A stretch of 64,000 nucleotides of DNA from Podarcis raffonei (GCF_027172205.1 NC_070614.1:35966001-36030000), one strand, 5' to 3'; counted from the first letter of the stretch, positions 1 through 44,233 are shown. Translations and numbers: made by a program. Notes: generated by a model not told the origin, from the sequence alone.

Positions 1-101
1 GTTCCCACAACAGAATTTGGTTTTGTGGCGGGAGAATATAGTTCCTTCCCTACAAAATTCCAGACCCGTATGCTCACTCCACATAGCACCACAACAGATT
101 A

Positions 102-9308
<9,207 letters not shown>

Positions 9309-9430
9309 CTTGTGAATGAGACACAGAAAGAGAGAAGCACTGGCTCGGCTCCCCCAGCCTTGCTGAGCGGAGGGGAGGGGACTGGGCAGCCCATTGGGCG
9401 GAGCCGTTGTCATTCAAGGAGCATGGGCGG
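9309..9430 (-). promoter_or_regulatory. PRMT1: PRMT1 promoter and 5' UTR
   Basis: This GC-rich stretch immediately upstream of the PRMT1 ATG has a CCAAT box on the minus strand (9393-9397) abutting a GC box (CCGCCC) and another CCGCCC near 9425. There is no TATA box, as expected for a housekeeping CpG-island gene. The exact start site cannot be read. Confidence 0.55.
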
Positions 9431-10518
9431 GAAAGGAAGTAAAGCCCGCCTCTGGATTTTCATAGGCTGACCGGGTCTCGGACAGTCAGAAGGAGGAATA
9501 GCTGTCTATCAACCGACTCTCAATCCCCATTGGACCAACTTGGAGAGGCAGAGCGGCTTCTTGGTCGTTTGCGCGCGTGCTGAGCTCTCCCAGAGGCTAA
9601 AGATCCAAAGGAGCGGGAGAGGAAGTTGTCCGTCAGCGCTGGGGGCGTTGCTTCCACTCCATGAGCTTTAAATGCCATTAGATGAGGTGGGGAAATGGCC
9701 GTCAATCGTAGCAGGGAGGCGGTTTTTACCAGCGATAGACGAATAGCTATCGGTGTACCTAAGCGTCATTCAAAGATAAAGGCCTCCGTCTTCTCCATAG
9801 CTATTGGTTCTTCTCTTCGTCCCACCTTCTCAAACGTGGAAGCTATTGGTTCATTTAAGTGGCAATCAAATAAGAGCGTTCGCGTTCAAATTCAGTCGCT
9901 TCAGATAATTTGACACGAGGGAAACGTGACAAAGGAAGAGCGGGATCCCGAAAAGGAATCCACATTCTGAATGAGAAAGTCCAGCAGCACAGAGTGAAAG
10001 CCGGATGGTTTAAGGAATTAGGAGACAGCCGTCCTGAAAAACCGAATATTGGATCGATTGGCTGAGATGAGGGAGAGACCGCCTATAAAGTGACTCTCTA
10101 ATGGCCATTGGCCGCCTTGGTAGTCACTCACACATTTAAATCCCCACATAGCGCCCTTCATTCACTTACTGGCGGATCTCTATGACAATTATTGGCTGGA
10201 ACGATTATAAAACGATTTAAAAGTTGTAATGCTTCAGGGCCAAGGTCAAATTCTATTTGAGAAGGGCAAGATATCACTTAGGGATTAGCAATAGCCCTTT
10301 CTCTTCAACAGAAGCGCTTATTGGGCGAGCTCGTTTTCGATTTAACAGCTATCATGTTTGATTGGGTACTTTTGTTATCGTTCATAAAGCGCGAACTGTC
10401 TGTATCCAACAAATACAGGCCTCCTTGATTAGTCAGGCCTATATGGGCCGCGCCATTACCAGCCTGGGAATTCTTTCGTGAAAGCTCATTGGTCGAAGCC
10501 CTAATGAGATCCTATTGG
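9393..10518 (-). promoter_or_regulatory. Array of twelve same-orientation CCAAT boxes upstream of PRMT1
   Basis: ATTGG occurs on the plus strand at 9393, 9529, 9803, 9845, 10048, 10057, 10107, 10191, 10320, 10361, 10488 and 10514. That is twelve CCAAT boxes on the minus strand, and I saw none on the plus strand. Several sit in a longer shared context (AGCTATTGGTTC at 9799 and 9841, and the variant AGCTATCGGT near 9746). CCAAT is the NF-Y site. The region has no open frame of note and no recognised repeat. Control of PRMT1 is inference. Confidence 0.45.
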
Positions 10519-12099
10519 TCAAAAAGGGTGCCATTGACAATGTGAGGTTATGCACGTGTCCCTGTAGCTCCGTCCGTCCCTTTTTCTACGTATCGCAGTG
10601 AGGAATAATTCAGCACGCTACATGGTAACAGTAAATTGTTCAAATCTCTGACAAGCTCTCACTAAACTGGAATCTGAACAGTGAATTTAGAAAACACATA
10701 ACAGATACTAACGAATCTGACCCCAAGAGACTCAGGCCAATTCAGAGGAAAATGTTTCATGTGTGTTTGTGAGTTTAACAGTGGTTGGACCTCCAACACT
10801 TTCCCCGTGTCTTTCTTTTTAATCACAAGTGACTGAATTTTTTAAGGCAGACATCAGGCAGTCACTATCCCTTATCCTAATCTACCTCACAAGGTTGTTG
10901 TGATCATAAAATGGGATGGGTAAGCACCCATGAGCTCCTTAATGGAAGGAAAGGAAAGATAATACTGTAGAAAATTAATATCCTATCTACATTGTAAATC
11001 CTGCTGAGCTTAATGAGGCTTACTCCGAAAAACAGTGTTGCTACCTTAAAGGTCCTTTGATTTGAGCCAGATTGCCAACAGAACTGTTTTGGGTGCCTCT
11101 CTTCATCCAAAATCCCCTGTTCACAGAGTCCTGCCAACACCCAAGATCGAGCAACTTCCGAAGTGTTGCAAGACCCATCTGTCTCGCTTTGGGAGGTTAA
11201 ACTAGCACATGGGTTAAGATATTTCAACAAAATGATGCAATCTATTTTTATCCATTTGTAATATTTCGTTTTATGCCTTTTAGTTGCTTCCCACTGATAA
11301 CCAGTTTTCGCAATCCCAGGCAGGCAGCAAAGTTTACCTCAGTGGGCTGTCATACACAGCTGGTAAACAGGATTCAGCCTAGTTGATCAAAAGTTGTGCA
11401 GCCCTAATTACTTTCCCTCTCTCACTTCAGGCTCTCAGAGCTCCTTACAAAGATCAGTAATAAGATGCATGATACAAAAGGAATTGGGAGGAAGGAGGAA
11501 GATGTTAATTAGTCCATAATCTCCTTTCACCCTGATTATCCATCATTATTCCAACATCTATTCCATAATCTCCTTTTACCTGTCATTAGCCCCATATTTT
11601 ACACCACAATCTCACTTTAACCCTCAAACCACCCCACTCTGCTTTTACTCAAATTCTCCATTGTTATATCCCACAATCTCCTTCTCTATCATTACCCCAC
11701 ACTCACCTTCAACCAGACTTTCTCCTTTTGCCCCACAGTATGTCCTTAAGCTCTCTTTTATTATTCTGCATAATTGCCTCCTATATTTTTCCTGGAACCC
11801 CATTTCGCCCCTGATTCTCCCTGTACCCATATTCTATGCACCCCCCACACACCTTTCCCATTCGGCTTTCTCCTTCCATCGCCAATGCAACCCCTCCTCC
11901 CTTTCACTGCCGACACTTCCCCTTTAAGACCTTGCAACAACCTCTCTTCCTTTCCGACGCGTTCGAGACGCTGCCGAGCCTGCTGGGAGGCTTCCCCCTC
12001 AGCCAATCAAGAAAGCCGGAGAGGCAAAGGAACGTAGGTCAGGGTGGGCAGAAGCAGGAAAAGAAACCCCGGAGGCATGAGAAGGCTGCCCCTGTCGAG
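10519..12099. other. PRMT1-GYS1 intergenic stretch: no gene seen
   Basis: Mostly plain sequence. A pyrimidine-rich block on the plus strand (about 11500-11940) gives apparent open frames of low complexity but no family motif. GC content rises from about 11950 toward the GYS1 promoter. Confidence 0.5.
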
Positions 12100-12226
12100 G
12101 GGGGCGAGTCCGTCTTGGGCCGTGGCCCCGCCCACTGAGGGGTGTGGCCTCTGAGCAGGAGGGTCTGGAGGGGAGGGGGGGTGGTGCGGGGGAGCGAGCA
12201 AGTAGTTTGTCCTCAGCCGCAGAGAG
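12100..12226 (+). promoter_or_regulatory. GYS1: Probable GYS1 promoter with 5' noncoding exon
   Basis: GC-rich, with a GC box (CCCCGCCC near 12127) and a GTGTGGCCT element. It ends in a good splice donor, GAGAG|GTAAGC, at 12227. A matching acceptor (CTCCAG ending at 13378) lies 57 bases before the GYS1 ATG, which suggests a leader exon spliced to coding exon 1. I recall human GYS1 as having its leader in exon 1, so this split leader is an inference that needs RNA. Confidence 0.4.
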
Positions 12227-12433
12227 GTAAGCACAGCCGGATTCCCCCGGGCGCTCCCGAGGATCCCCCTTTCCTTTAATCGCCAGTGACCCAGCTTTAT
12301 TCATAACTATACCTAGGACTCTTTTCATTTCATGCTGTATCTAGCTCTTCTTGCTCCCCCCGATTTCCAATGGGAACCGGACTGCATGCTTCACACACAC
12401 AGAAAGAGAAAATTCCTGCGACAGTTACTTATC

Positions 12434-12478
12434 CCTTCCTTCCTTCCTTCCTTCCTTCCTTCCTTCCTTCCTTCCTTC
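12434..12478. repeat. (CTTC)n microsatellite
   Basis: About eleven perfect CTTC units, in the putative GYS1 leader intron. Confidence 0.9.
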
Positions 12479-13164
12479 TCTCTCGCCCTCCCTATCCTTG
12501 GACAACCCCCGCACAATACCTCTGAGGAACAAATCTTGTACCTCTGCTCCCAGAGGACTGCGATCCCAAATCTAATAGGCTCTCCTTTCCCCCACCCTGT
12601 TCCTAGCAAGAGTCTTAAAGGATCGCTACGTTCCTTCTTATATTCTAGTCTTTTCCGCGCTTCCCGGAAGGATCCCAAGCCTGCTGTCCAGAGTCTCTTG
12701 CAGAGTAAGCGAGGCCTGCACTCCGCCTTCTCTTCGCCTAGGTTTCCCTCTCGCTATTGCTAAGGGGGGAAATCGGGACCCCTGTTCCTTCCTACTTAGA
12801 TACAGAAGATTTCTATGCACTCTCGTTTCAAGCTTCTCTAAAATGCACCCATCCGCCCTGCCACCTCTTAAATGTTGCAGTCGGAAAGCTCCCGGCAGAC
12901 CTCCCATCTTACCCTTTCCCCTCCTTCAGCTGTTGCTGTTACTCAAGACTAAATGCAAGCCTTCGAAAATATCAAGGGGTGGTGGTAGTGGAGAGGTGGC
13001 AGGAACTTGGACTCCTGGGTTCTTTAGAAGCAAAACGGGGGTGGGGGGCAAACGTAAGGGAGGTTTTCCATCACAGAGCCAAACTTGGTTTATAATGGTT
13101 TAGAGAAGGTGGGCTGGGAGCCAGGACTCCCAAGTAGTCTGAGAAGGAAAAAAGGAGGGTTGAA

Positions 13165-13225
13165 TGGATTCCTACATTGTAGGGGCTTGGACTAGATTGC
13201 CCCAACTCTACAATTCTAGGATCTG
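13165..13225 (+). mobile_element. CR1-like LINE 3'-end fragment
   Basis: GGGGCTTGGACTAGATTGCC followed by CCAACTCTACAATTCTAG is the familiar sauropsid CR1 terminal sequence. Only about 60 bases are recognisable. Confidence 0.45.
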
Positions 13226-13435
13226 AGGAGGAAGGGGTCTTTATTTAAGCACATTGAGAGAACTGAATGCTTAGAATTCTCACCAGTTACGGAGACCCTT
13301 CCAGGCATGATAGAATAGTAGAACAATAGATACAATAATAGATAATAGAACATGACCTTCTTTTTCTGATTCCTCCAGGCTAGACCTAGACCTCCCCCGA
13401 AACCCCTTGTCCTCACTTTCAACCCCTGGGGCACC

Positions 13436-36551
<23,116 letters not shown>

Positions 36552-37331
36552 TTGGGGGGTGGGGAGAGAGAGAGGGCCGGTTGCGCCCCGGCTCACCCTC
36601 CCGCTTCTTTCCACACCTTGCCCCCCACCCCCATAGGTCAGCTGTTCTCTGGTGCTGGATTCTGAAACCGTCCTGGAGTGCAGTAGGGTTCTAGCATGTT
36701 CCGGAACTGAGGAGGGTCTCGGGGCTGGCGCGTTTCTAACGCCAATCTGTGTATGGCTGTCTGCTCTGGATTGGGTTGTTGTGGAAGTTGTTGGGAGGCG
36801 GTGGCGCCCGTGCTGTGGAACGGGCAAGGAAATGGCTGCTCTAGACCACGGGGTGCATTATTCCTGTGTTCAGCTTGACCTAGAATGTGAGGCGGCATGT
36901 TCCCCCACCCCACAAGCGTGCCGCCAACTTTTTGGAAGGAGCTGTCTTGATGTTCATGAGGGTCCTTCTCTGCTCAGGGGAGAGCTGCCTCTGGGACACA
37001 GGAGGGGTCATTGTGGTTTTTGGTGCCCATGGCTAAACCGGTGACTGGCTAGGTGCAGGGTCTAGAGATGTAGCAACGTTGCCCCCAGATGTGCCACTGA
37101 CTCGGAAGAACTGCAGCCTTTTTTAAAAAACGAATGTTCGAGGACATAGTCTTGTAAGTTCCTGATCCTTTTTATAATAGTTGGTTGGGTGCGGTGTGTG
37201 TGTGTGACTAGCAAAGTTCTGGAACTTTAACTTGAGGAGGCCAGAAGCATTTTTAAAAGCCATTGGCCCACTCTGCTCGAGAGTGCTGTTTATCAGGAGA
37301 GAGGCGGGCTTTCCCACTACAACGCATTTTG

Positions 37332-37337
37332 AATAAA
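37332..37337 (+). terminator. GYS1: GYS1 proximal poly(A) signal
   Basis: AATAAA with a GT-rich downstream element at 37341-37350. Confidence 0.6.
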
Positions 37338-38819
37338 TTGGGTGTGTATCTTATCTGCCTTCTGGTTTTGTTTTTCCCAAGGAATTTGTGAAGCCCTTGA
37401 AAAGGAAGGCCCTAGGATAAAGGGTGGTGTAGTCCACTTGTTGCAGGATGTGTCTGGCTCCGGGGGTATTATTGCCTTCGTTTCTAAAGCGATCAAGGGA
37501 GAGGAGTAGGTGCGCAGCATTCTAGGGTGGAAGAAATCTAGAACTCATTTTGTGGTATAAAACACTCTTAAGTGGCTGTGCTCTGGAGTGGAATAGGAGA
37601 ACTGACCAGAGGTTCCTTCCTAGGGCGGCTGAAAGGGACATTTTCTTTCTGAAGCCATATTCATAGCCCAGGAACTGTTTCTCCTAGTGGACACTCAACA
37701 TTCTGGGACAATTATAAGTGCAATATTATTCATTCTGTGTGATTTTTTTAAAGTACCATGTTGACCTTAGTGAGGGCGAAGGGCACAGCAGGTGAGCCAA
37801 CTGCCTGCTTATAAAGGATGGTGTAATAAGCTGTATGAGAGTAGTCTTACATTTCTCTTGCTTCAGGAATGCAGTCTTAAAGCCATCGCCCCTTCTGTAG
37901 AGTATGCCTGGCATACACCCTTGTAGAAGGGCAAGCAGTTCTGAGTGGCGATTGTTTCTAGGGGAAGGTTTAGACGGTTGCGCACTGTGAAACACGCAAG
38001 TTCTTTAATGGCCCTAAGAGCCCCAGTGTGAGATGCTCTGAGAAGATAGGCAAGCTGCTGGCATTGTAGAGTGTGCTTCGGTTGTAGCCCCCAGCTGCTC
38101 TTCATAGGGTGACCCTGCTGTCTATAATATGTGGAGAGAAGCTGCCCCCCCATGGCTGTCATATTGGGGGTCTTGAAGACAGGAGGTAGCCGTTGAGATC
38201 AGAGCGTGCTATGACATTCTGGGCCGCTGTGTTGCAAACTCTGAGCCTGGGGTGGCAGTGATGATGCAGGAGGGCTGCATGTCCAAAGCAGGTTCCTGAT
38301 TTGTTCAGAGCAGCAGAAGGAATGCTTCTGAAAGGGTGTAAGACATTTAACTATAGTTGGCATGGGGGTATTCTGTCCAGCACAAGAGAGACTACCTCGT
38401 GGGTATAGCAAAATGCCAACACACACGAGTCACTTCAGTTCTGCATCTGCTGCCAACTTTGGCAACAAGGAAGGAAAATCACTTTTTTAAAAAACCCCTC
38501 TGATTGTGCCTCCTGTTCCTATGGACTGCCTGACCTCCTATGCTTGGATCATGAGCCAGTTCTCCCCTTCTCACCAACCCTACTTATTGAGAAGGGACTC
38601 CCTTTGGTTGAAGGTCCCTCATGAGCCAACACCCTTTTATCCAGTCTCTTCTACCCCCACCCCACCCCCCAAAGAAAACCCTAGAGATTTTATTTATGGT
38701 TGTTGAAATATGCTTGAGGTTTTTGTTTTTGGTCTCTTGTCTCTCCCCCTCCCCCTGGTGTGGAGAATCAATTCTGAAGAACAAAAGCTGCTTGCGAGAC
38801 ACAACTCAAATATTTAAAG

Positions 38820-38825
38820 AATAAA
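38820..38825 (+). terminator. GYS1: GYS1 possible distal poly(A) signal
   Basis: AATAAA followed by AAGTGTGTTCC. It would leave about 1.1 kb to the convergent ferritin poly(A) signal. Confidence 0.4.
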
Positions 38826-39911
38826 TTTTGCTTTGAAAAAGTGTGTTCCAGTACAGTGGCTATGAAAGTGAAATGGGAAAAGGGGTCTTTTCTTCAGAAG
38901 GAAAAGCACCTTTTGGAGGTGGATGGTGCTCCAGAGTTCAGTGGGAAGAGGAGGAGCACGTGGTTTGCTGGCAGTGGGGCCCAAGGTCTGCTCATGCTAA
39001 TCTCTGCTTCAGATTATCTTGGCTAGCAAATACTGGTTTAACATACATTGCAATATTGCACACAGTTGGCAAAGCACTGATAGTACAAGACTAGACCGAA
39101 TGGTCTCTCTTGGGAGAAGGCAGCTCTCAACCCCGATTTTTAATTTAGAGCCTTGCCTGAAAAAGTAGGATCTCAACCCAAGATGCACAACACCCAGCCC
39201 CACAGTTGCAAAACAATCAATTAAAAAGTACCAAGTTGAGCCACCCACATACTACTTGAGGGGTAGGTAGAAGGTAAATTAGAGTGAGGGGTCCCTTGTA
39301 GGTCTCATCTTCATAGAATTTTTCCCTTCTCCAATGCAGTCAGAATGTGAGTTGCAATGGAATTCAGGACAGATGGAAGTAATTCATTCCCCCTGCAGTG
39401 TGTACTAGGGCAGGGTTTCAGCTCCACATCCATCACTGCCAGTACCTACACTGGTGGAAAATGTAATAGTCCCCAACAAATCCAGAGAGCACCAGGTTGG
39501 GGGAGGCTGAGGCAGGGCCACCCAATGACTTTCCACCCCCTACTTAAGTCTACATCATAAGGTTGTGGCAAAGAATAGGGAATGAAAGAGAAAAAACTAT
39601 GCATGCCACTTTAAGCATGAAGGATGAGGTAGATTTGGCTGTCCAAACTAAACTCTTACCTACCAACATGGTAGACTACTGGACCAGTGAATAGTATCTG
39701 CCAGCAACATAGCAGGAGATTCATGTCTTGATTGGTTGCAGAATGCTGTATGGGACAATTTTGCTCTAATCTGAAAATGTAACTTTTTTTTGCATCTGAA
39801 GTCAGATACATTCCAGTATTAAGTGACTCTTCTGACTGCCCAAGCATCACGCCATCATACCCCGGTAGTTATACATACAAGCCACGCAAAGTAGTAGTGC
39901 TTAATGCCAAG

Positions 39912-39917
39912 TTTATT
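39912..39917 (-). terminator. FTL: FTL poly(A) signal
   Basis: AATAAA on the minus strand, 165 bases after the stop codon. Short ferritin 3' UTRs are usual. Confidence 0.75.
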
Positions 39918-40081
39918 TAATGCCAGTTACAGACTTTTCCCTCCCTGTAGATGGACAGGGTTACAGAGGCCTCACTGATTAAGCAGCCAGCTTTTGAGAG
40001 AACAGGGTAACACACACAAAGCAGCACACACTTCTGGCGGAAGAGGCTGCAGGAGTCGGGAGGGAACCAGCACCTCTGGAT

Positions 40082-40240
40082 TCAGTCACTGGACTCTCCC
40101 AGGGTGAGACGGTCAAAGAGGTATTCACCAAGGCCCTCGTCTTTGGCACGCACACGCTTGAGGTTGGTCACGTGGTCCCCAAGCTTCTTGATCAGTTTCA
40201 CCTCCTCATCCAGGAAATGGGTCTCCAGGAAGTCACACAG
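40082..40240 (-). CDS. FTL: FTL exon 4
   Basis: [20 protein letters not shown], then GDHVTNLKR to TLGESSD and TGA (52 codons plus stop). Helices D and E line the four-fold channel. Confidence 0.94.
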   Translation of the reverse strand: MCDFLETHFLDEEVKLIKKLGDHVTNLKRVRAKDEGLGEYLFDRLTLGESSD

Positions 40241-43200
40241 CTTGGGAGGAGAGAGGAAGAGAAGGTTGGCCATAGAAAACTGGAGCTCACAATTCAATGG
40301 GAAATCAGCCAAACTGGCATCTGGGAGCTCAACTCAGACTAATAGTGCTGCCTTTTAAGGTACCACAAGGACTTATTTTTGCTGCAACAAACACCCTTCT
40401 GGAAATTAATGCAGGTAAGATATCTCATTATGGTTGCATATATCCCATGGCACTGGGCACAAAGAATTCAGCAGTCCAGCCATCTTTATTCTTACAAAGT
40501 TGTCTAGTCCTTAAACAAACCTGTACACAAATCTAGGAAGACTTTAAATGTTTAGTAGACCTGTTCAATCGACTGGTGTGCGGTAAGTACTTTGGCTCTC
40601 GCCATTCACCAGAATTAAGCTAGTCTGCATAGTCAGTGGTCCCCAAACTTTTAACACACACACAAAACAGTATACCAATTTTGAGGCACTTCCCGTTTTA
40701 TGTAGTTGATTAGTGGGCACTGATAGGAAAGGCGACATGACCCCCAACCCAACCACGTTAGCTTCTTCCAGCAAGACTTACATGGGGATCCGTGTGGCTG
40801 GTGGCAACCTGGTGCAAGTCCAGCAGAGCCTTGTTCAAATTCTTCTCCAGCTGAAGGGCCGCATCCATGGCAGCAGCTCCATTGGTCCACTCGTCACGTT
40901 CTGGTTTCTGAAGTTAACAGCAGAGAACACTCATGAGAGAGGCTGCCAATTGCAGCACCTTCATGCCCAGCAGCCCTTACATCCCGTTCTGCAATGTTCT
41001 ACACCTTCAGCATCAACAGCCCACTGGTGCCAACAGAAATGGAGCTAAATTGGGAGCCGGGAGGACAGCATGGGAGAAGCCCAATGTTAGCAGAAGTACT
41101 TTTTCTCTATAAGAATAAAGCCTAAAGCAGCCAAAATGCAACCCGGTGAGAACTGGGCATGCTCAGTAGCAACATAATGTTTTAGTGGGGAAAAGGAGGT
41201 GAAGGAATGCCCTTCCTTGAATTTCTTTTAAGATCCTGGATGTGGGCATGGTACCCTGAACAGGAGCACTCCTACTCTGAAGATACAATGCAACATTTAG
41301 TTGCACTTGTTCTTTCCATGCACAGCTGCTAACATTATCCAGTCAGACTTGCAGAACAAAGCAGCTGCTTGCATTTCATACCACTAATCCACCCCCAATT
41401 CATCAGATGGGAACAGATGAAGCTACAATGTTGATGAAGCAATAAACAGGTGTACCTTAGAGAGCTTATTGGGAGCGCTAAGTTTCCCGGGAGGTGGGCA
41501 TACAACGCACACTTTAAAATGCAATTCATAAACATAACAGTGTGCTATGGAAAAGCTGTTACAACACACCCAGCAAGTCAAGAGGAAGCCCAAGCTTTGA
41601 AGGGGGAAAGCGGAGATTATTTCTGCCACTCCCATTCCTCCTGCCCATGACTGCGGCCTTGATCCACCAGCACAAAACCCCTCCTGTCCAAGCCATCCGC
41701 ATTCTCACTTTGACATCCTGCAGGACAACTCTGCCTCCACGGCGGTTCTGGAAGGTCAGGAGCTTCTCTGCTTGTTCGTGCTTCTCCTCAGAGAGGTGCC
41801 GGAAGAAGGATGAGAACTTGGATAAGGCCACGTCATCCCGGGTGAAGTAAAAACCCTGAAAGGGAGGGGAAAAGGCAAGGGCTCAGACTCAAGATTTACT
41901 CAAAGAAGAACTAGAAATGAACACAAAATGTTCCCAGTTCCAATCCAATAAATATTTACTGTTTGTAGCCATAGGCCATTGAAAATACAGTAAAATGCCT
42001 ATTGGCCCAGACATAAAAATGTGGGGAAATGTACACTCAAGTTTAAAAATGCAACCAGCTTTTATTTATTACATTATTATATTTATATTGCACCCTTCCT
42101 CCAAGAACCCAAGGTGGTCTCCCCATACCCATTCTATTCTCAAAACAATCCGGTTACCCAGTGAGCTTCGTGGCCTAGGGATCTGAACCCTGGTCTCCCA
42201 GGTCCTAGTCCAACGCCAACCACTATACAGTGGTACCTTGGGTTAAGAACTTAATTCGTTCTGGAGGTCAGTTCTTAACCTGAAACTGTTCTTAACCTGA
42301 GGTACCACTTTAGCTAATGGGGCCTCCTGCTGCCGCCACGCAATTTCTGTTCTCATCCTGAAGCAAAGTTCTTAACCCGAGGTACTATTTCTGGGTTAGT
42401 CTGTAACCTGAAGCGTCTGCAACCCAAGGTACCACTGTACCAAACAAACTGGTGTCGTAATGGGAGGAGAAAATCTCCTTAGCCAGTTTCTGCACATCAT
42501 TAATAATTTTACACACCTCTACCCTGTTCCTTCCCATTAATCGCCTTTTCCCCAAACTAAAAAACTCCAAATGTTGCAATGGTTCCTCACAAAGGAACTG
42601 TTATGATTTATGAAGTGTATAGAGATCCCTCAGAGACAGCAACATTCCTTGGCTGGAAACCAGGGCAAGTTAACTTACCTAACAAACGCAATGGCAATAT
42701 TTTAGGATTTATCTAAATCTAGCTATAATTACCCCAGCCCAATTTAACCCACACAAGAGGAATTCAAGAGACAGACTGGATGGCGCCTCCATTTCAGGCC
42801 TTTTAGGCATACAGGTGGAGAGGCTAGGGTTGCTGTTTTTAAATCATTAACGCTATATCTTCATGATGTTGTTTGTTCAGACCACACAACTCATGGGGAA
42901 CTCAGCAGTGGGTAAACAGGAGGGCAGTGGACTTTGCCACAGCCCACAATGGAGGGAAGGGATGAAGAAAGAAGCAGGCAGCAGACCCAATAGGGAGGGA
43001 ACAAAATGGAGACAGAAGCTGTACACACGCTAGTCTCCTTTTTTTTAAAAAAAGCACATTCTTCCCCTCAAATAGTTTTTTGGCCTCTGCTTCCCTCCTA
43101 CAAACATTACTGGCATGTGGCTCCTGGAATATTACTCTGGGGAGCAGTGTTGCCCTCAGTCAGAAGATTCCCCACCCCTGATCTCGAGGACAGCGGAGGG

Positions 43201-44167
43201 AGCTCTCCAAGATGTTGACATGAAAAAATATGTCCCACGCAATCATGGCTGCCAGGTCCACTCTACTCCTATTTAGCAAGACGCAACAGCTAGACCAGGA
43301 GATTTAGGAACAAGGAGAGCCAGGCACCTGCCTGCTCCATCTCTTTCAAGGGCAGGCAAGATACAGACGTAGCCAATGAGAACCCAAAAAGCCATTGCCA
43401 GCCATCAGACAAAGGCAGCTTTCTGAACTGAGGTGAAGTAGCAACACTGGAAAGAAAGCAACACGGGGGGGAGATTTTTTTGAAAAATGCCCTTTTCTAT
43501 AACCCCCAAAAATGATGCACTATTTAGAAAAGACTGTGCTGTTGGAAGGCAAACGCCCATTGATCAGTCAATAGCTGGAAAGATTAAGCCATCAGATTTC
43601 CCTGACTGAAAAGGTAATTCACCTGAAACCCCTAAGTGCTGAACTCCCCTAAAGAGGGACCCTTTTATTGTTTAGAATTTTTGAGAGAAAAGCCACCCTC
43701 AGTAGGTTTAGAGCTTAAAAAAACAAGTCCCTGCACTACCCATTGTCATCCTTGCACCCTGTAAGATGCTTTGGGGCTACAATTCCCTTTTACAACTGTG
43801 CTCGCTAGGGCTGATGGGAGTTGTAGTCCAAATCTCCCGGAGGGCACCTGGCTGGCATCCAGCAGACTAAAAGATGCTGCGAGAAAGCAACACACCCTTA
43901 CCAGAAAGGAAAACCGCACCTGCTGGATTTCTACCTGCCACGTACCCGTGGAAAAGCAAAACGGAGCAACAATCGCATACCCAATGTAAAGAGAGACCAA
44001 AAAGATTAGCAAGAGATTATTAAAAGCCGCGGCTTCGCCTCCTCCCCTCCCTTCTGGACGCTCACCAGGGACAGGTAGTTGTAGCTGGCATGGAGAAACT
44101 GGTTGACCAAGCGGTTCACTCCGGCTTCGCTCTGGGCGTCGTAGTTCTGGCGGACCTGGGAACTCAT
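40082..44167 (-). CDS. FTL: Ferritin light-type chain (FTL), complete, 4 exons
   Basis: This is a subunit of the cytosolic 24-mer iron-storage shell. Exons 44167-44066, 41855-41709, 40907-40782 and 40240-40082 join in phase 0 to 177 residues (human FTL 175), in the vertebrate ferritin four-exon pattern. It is light-type: of the ferroxidase ligands, E27 is F, E62 is K, H65 is Q, E107 is D and Q141 is E, so it should nucleate iron but not oxidise it. The phrases [17 protein letters not shown] and GFYF.RDDVAL match mammalian L chains. The C-terminus TLGESSD resembles H chains instead of the mammalian L ending. The gene has an IRE and a TATA box upstream and lies tail-to-tail with GYS1, as FTL does in human. 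An M-type name is possible, but the ligand losses argue for L. Confidence 0.93.
40782..40907 (-). CDS. FTL: FTL exon 3
   Basis: [20 protein letters not shown] to TSHTDPH (42 codons). E107 of H chains is D here. Donor GTAAGT. Confidence 0.94.
40908..41708 (-). other. FTL intron 2: nothing recognised
   Basis: About 800 bases without a repeat I can name. Confidence 0.4.
41709..41855 (-). CDS. FTL: FTL exon 2
   Basis: [20 protein letters not shown] to VVLQDVK (49 codons). [11 protein letters not shown] stands where H chains have the E-E-x-x-H ferroxidase ligands. Confidence 0.94.
41856..44065 (-). other. FTL intron 1: SINE, MITE and a fold-back fragment
   Basis: It holds a reversed tRNA-SINE (about 42070-42227; inverted B-box GGATCTGAACCCTGG), a Tc1/mariner-like MITE abutting it (42228-42437), and a fold-back fragment at about 43765-43860 (GGGAGTTGTAGTCCAAAT). 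No nested gene seen. Confidence 0.55.
42228..42437. mobile_element. Tc1/mariner-like MITE with TA duplication
   Basis: TA-CAGTGGTACCTTGGGTTAAG at left and AACCCAAGGTACCACTG-TA at right. The interior CTAATGGGGCCTCCTGCTGC is shared with 51425, 63236 and 63583. Confidence 0.7.
44066..44167 (-). CDS. FTL: FTL exon 1
   Basis: [20 protein letters not shown] to SYNYLSL, helix A of the bundle. ATG context GCACCATGA; no ATG lies between the IRE and this one. Donor GTGAGC. Confidence 0.94.
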
Positions 44168-44233
44168 GGTGCAAATCGGCGACTGGACTGGCTGGTTTAA
44201 GGATGAAGATGATGGGGCGGCGGCCGCGATCCT

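Larger units (their letters stand above)
36552..38845 (+). other. GYS1: GYS1 3' UTR with two candidate poly(A) sites
   Basis: AATAAA at 37332-37337 is followed within 15 bases by the GT-rich GGGTGTGTATC. This gives a 3' UTR of about 0.8 kb. A second AATAAA at 38820-38825, also followed by GTGTGTT, would give about 2.3 kb. I recognised no repeat between them, consistent with a transcribed 3' UTR. Confidence 0.5.
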
